The notes under the pieces were generated by a model. That model made no database searches. It saw nothing but the letters and a program-made list of their open reading frames with translations, and was not told the origin of the DNA. A stretch of DNA of 64,000 nt from a virus. The DNA lies in the IMG/VR virus record IMGVR_UViG_3300046616_000314, positions 1 to 64,000 of that record; one strand, written 5' to 3'. The first letter of the stretch is position 1, and each line of letters opens with the position of its first letter. Positions 61,868 to 64,000 of the stretch are shown one piece after another. The position numbers and the translations under genes are program-made.

Positions 61868-64000
61868 ATGTCTGAGAAAAATATCCATGTCGTGAAAAGA
61901 GACGGAACCAAAGTTCCTCTGAACCTCGAAAATATCCAAACTCAAGTGTTCCGAGCGTGTGAAGGGATTTCTGATGTATCCCAATCCATGATTGAACTGA
62001 AAGCCCGTATTCAATTCTACGACGGCATGGCTACCGAGACTATCGACAAGCTATTGCTACGCGCCATGATCGATCTAATCGACGTGTCGGATGACCCGGA
62101 AACTGGTCACACCAACTACCAATACGTTGCCGGTCGCCAACGTCTGTCCATGCTCCGCAAGGAAGTCTACGGACAATACGAGCCGCCGCGCCTTTATGAT
62201 ATCGTCAAGAAGAACGTCAAGGCGAAGCTGTACACCAAGGAACTACTGAACTGGTACAGTGAAGCCGAGTGGGATCAGATCGATTCGTTCATCGATCACA
62301 AGAAAGACCTGAAGTATTCGTACGCTGCTATTGAACAATTGGCAGAAAAGTATCTGGTCAAGAACCGCGCCACTAAGGAAATCTACGAAACTCCGCAAGT
62401 TCGTTACGCGATTGCTGCTGCAACAGCCTTCCATAACGAACCCAAAGAGAGCCGTATGGGCTATGTTAAGGATTACTATGCCTACGGCTCAAACGGCGCC
62501 TTCACCCTGGCTACACCCGTCCTGGCGGGCTTGGGAACCCCCACAAAGCAGTTTTCTTCGTGCGTTCTAATCCGTAGCGATGACGATCTCGATTCCATCT
62601 TCGCTACTGGCGAAATGATGGCGAAGTATGCTGCGAAGCGTGCGGGCATCGGTCTCGAAATTGGTCGCTTGCGTGGTCTAGGTGCGCCTATCCGCTTCGG
62701 CGAGATCATGCACACCGGCTTGGTTCCCTTCCTGAAGAAATGGTTCGGCGATCTGCGTAGCTGTTCGCAAGGCGGCATCCGCAATGCTTCGGCAACGGTT
62801 CACCTTCCGATCTGGCACTACCAGTTTGATGACTATATCGTCCTGAAGAACAATCAGGGCACGGAAGAAAACCGCGTTCGTCACATGGACTATTCGGTTG
62901 TCTTGAGCGCGTTCTTCTGGAACCGTTTCAAGCAAGGCGGCATGATTACGTTCTTCGATCCGAATGACGTGCCCGATTTGTACGAAGCGTTCTATTCGGA
63001 CGTGGAAAAGTTCAACGAACTGTACGTCAAGTACGAAAACTCTCCGTTGCTGCGTAAGAAGCAAGTTCCGGCTGAAACCGTCTTTAAGGATTGGTTGCTC
63101 AAGGAACGTTCGGACACCGGTCGTATCTACATGGTGTTTATCGACAACGTTATTCGTCACTCGCCGTTCGACAGCAAGACGCACCCGATCTATCAATCCA
63201 ACCTCTGCCAAGAAATTCTTCTACCTACGAAGTCTTTCAAGCGCATTGATGACGTTGAAGGTCGTATCGCACTCTGCACCTTGGGTTCGATGAACTGGGG
63301 TAAGTTCAAAGAGCCTGCCGACATGGAACGTGCGGCAAAGGTTCTGGTCCGCGCTCTGTCGAACGTCCTAGGCTATCAGGACTTCTTGAGCGTCCAATCG
63401 AAGCTGGCAAACGATGAGTTTGAACCTCTGGGCGTCGGCATCACCAACCTTGCTTACTGGCACGCTAAGCGTGGCTACAAGTACGGCACGGAAGAGTCGC
63501 TGAAGGAAGTTCGTCGTTGGATGGAACACCAAGCGTTCTATCTGACTGAAGCCACGGTTCAACTGGCTGAAGAACGCGGCGCCTGTAAGCTGTCGCATAC
63601 CACGTCGTACGGTCAGGGCGTCTTCCCTTGGGAAAATCGCGCCAAGGGCGTCAACGAACTGACGGACTTCACGCCTAGCCTGGATTGGGAACCGCTGCGC
63701 ACCCGTATGATCAAGTACGGTGTCCGCAACGCTACCCTGATGGCGATTGCCCCGGTGGAATCATCGTCGGTGGTGGTTGACTCGACCAACGGCATTGAAA
63801 TGCCGATGGATTTGATCTCGACCAAGGAATCCAAGGCTGGTTCGTTTATTCAAGTTGTTCCTGAGTATCTGAAGCTCAAGAACAAGTATCAGCTTATGTG
63901 GGATCAAACAGACTGCATCGAATACTTGAAGGTTGCGGCTGTTCTGTCTGCATTCTGTGATCAGTCTATCTCTACCAACACCTTCTATTCTCCGAAGCAC
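61868..64000 (+). CDS. nrdA: Ribonucleoside-diphosphate reductase, large subunit (class I), partial
   Basis: 711 codons are present before the window edge. The N-terminus NIHVVKRDGTKVPLNLENIQ is an ATP-cone. TKQFSSCVLIRSDDDLDSIF holds the redox cysteine, ASATVHLPIWH and the SNLCQEILLPT segment hold the thiyl-radical cysteine with the N-L-C-x-E active-site motif, and GVGITNLAYWHAKRGYKYGT follows. It reduces ribonucleoside diphosphates with the NrdB radical subunit, expected downstream. T4 also codes its own NrdA. The C-terminal redox tail is outside the window. Confidence 0.95.
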   Translation, partial: MSEKNIHVVKRDGTKVPLNLENIQTQVFRACEGISDVSQSMIELKARIQFYDGMATETIDKLLLRAMIDLIDVSDDPETGHTNYQYVAGRQRLSMLRKEVYGQYEPPRLYDIVKKNVKAKLYTKELLNWYSEAEWDQIDSFIDHKKDLKYSYAAIEQLAEKYLVKNRATKEIYETPQVRYAIAAATAFHNEPKESRMGYVKDYYAYGSNGAFTLATPVLAGLGTPTKQFSSCVLIRSDDDLDSIFATGEMMAKYAAKRAGIGLEIGRLRGLGAPIRFGEIMHTGLVPFLKKWFGDLRSCSQGGIRNASATVHLPIWHYQFDDYIVLKNNQGTEENRVRHMDYSVVLSAFFWNRFKQGGMITFFDPNDVPDLYEAFYSDVEKFNELYVKYENSPLLRKKQVPAETVFKDWLLKERSDTGRIYMVFIDNVIRHSPFDSKTHPIYQSNLCQEILLPTKSFKRIDDVEGRIALCTLGSMNWGKFKEPADMERAAKVLVRALSNVLGYQDFLSVQSKLANDEFEPLGVGITNLAYWHAKRGYKYGTEESLKEVRRWMEHQAFYLTEATVQLAEERGACKLSHTTSYGQGVFPWENRAKGVNELTDFTPSLDWEPLRTRMIKYGVRNATLMAIAPVESSSVVVDSTNGIEMPMDLISTKESKAGSFIQVVPEYLKLKNKYQLMWDQTDCIEYLKVAAVLSAFCDQSISTNTFYSPKH

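Overview
The window is part of a large T4-like myovirus genome. Four products carry the T4-type replication and nucleotide core: a UvsW-type helicase (20776), a gp61-type primase (41504), a gp41/DnaB-type helicase (44001) and a class I ribonucleotide reductase large subunit (61868, cut by the right edge). A block of acidic, low-complexity virion-type proteins lies at 45.5-57.1 kb. TATAAATA-like late promoter boxes stand in front of those genes and of the helicase. Seven tRNA genes are present. Several products have Sec signal peptides, and one resembles the CsgG/HfaB outer-membrane channel, so the host is Gram-negative. The order of that cassette recalls the holdfast-anchor genes of Caulobacterales, but the host is not proven.

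Layout. 1-6.7 kb: two opposed tandem arrays of very small genes, plus five tRNAs. 6.8-18.8 kb: mostly leftward accessory genes (more small paralogues, tiny membrane proteins, an alarmone-hydrolase-like HD protein, an RMF-like protein, a possible ADP-ribosyltransferase). 18.9-28.4 kb: rightward replication and nucleic-acid genes (uvsW, a zinc-finger protein, a possible clamp-loader subunit, a DnaE-like fragment). 28.4-38.5 kb: accessory genes, including an outer-membrane barrel, an ArfA-like ribosome-rescue factor, a cyclic-phosphate receiver (cREC) protein, and a three-gene CsgG/HfaB-type secretion cassette. 38.5-45.5 kb: a structural gene, a phosphoesterase, primase, a tandem family of membrane proteins, and the helicase. 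45.5-57.1 kb: the virion gene block. 57.1-64 kb: small membrane proteins, a tandem quartet of paralogues, a PD-(D/E)XK exonuclease, a tail-type protein and nrdA.

The dominant feature is a family of about fifty diverse proteins, called here the KW-tail family. They share almost only a C-terminal tail of about 15 residues with consensus F-x-S/T-x-E-D-D-x-x-x-F-K-L-K-W/F. Many lie in head-to-tail arrays in which the start codon of the next gene sits inside the K-W codons of the previous gene (aaATGG, then stop). The conserved tail is therefore also the translational junction. The same tail occurs at the end of larger unrelated proteins scattered through the window.

Two promoter styles are visible: TTGACA-N16/17-TANNNT boxes before accessory and early-type operons, and TATAAATA/GATAAATA/CTAAATA boxes before virion genes. 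Several late boxes sit inside palindromes. All functional names rest on motif recognition alone; no database search was made.
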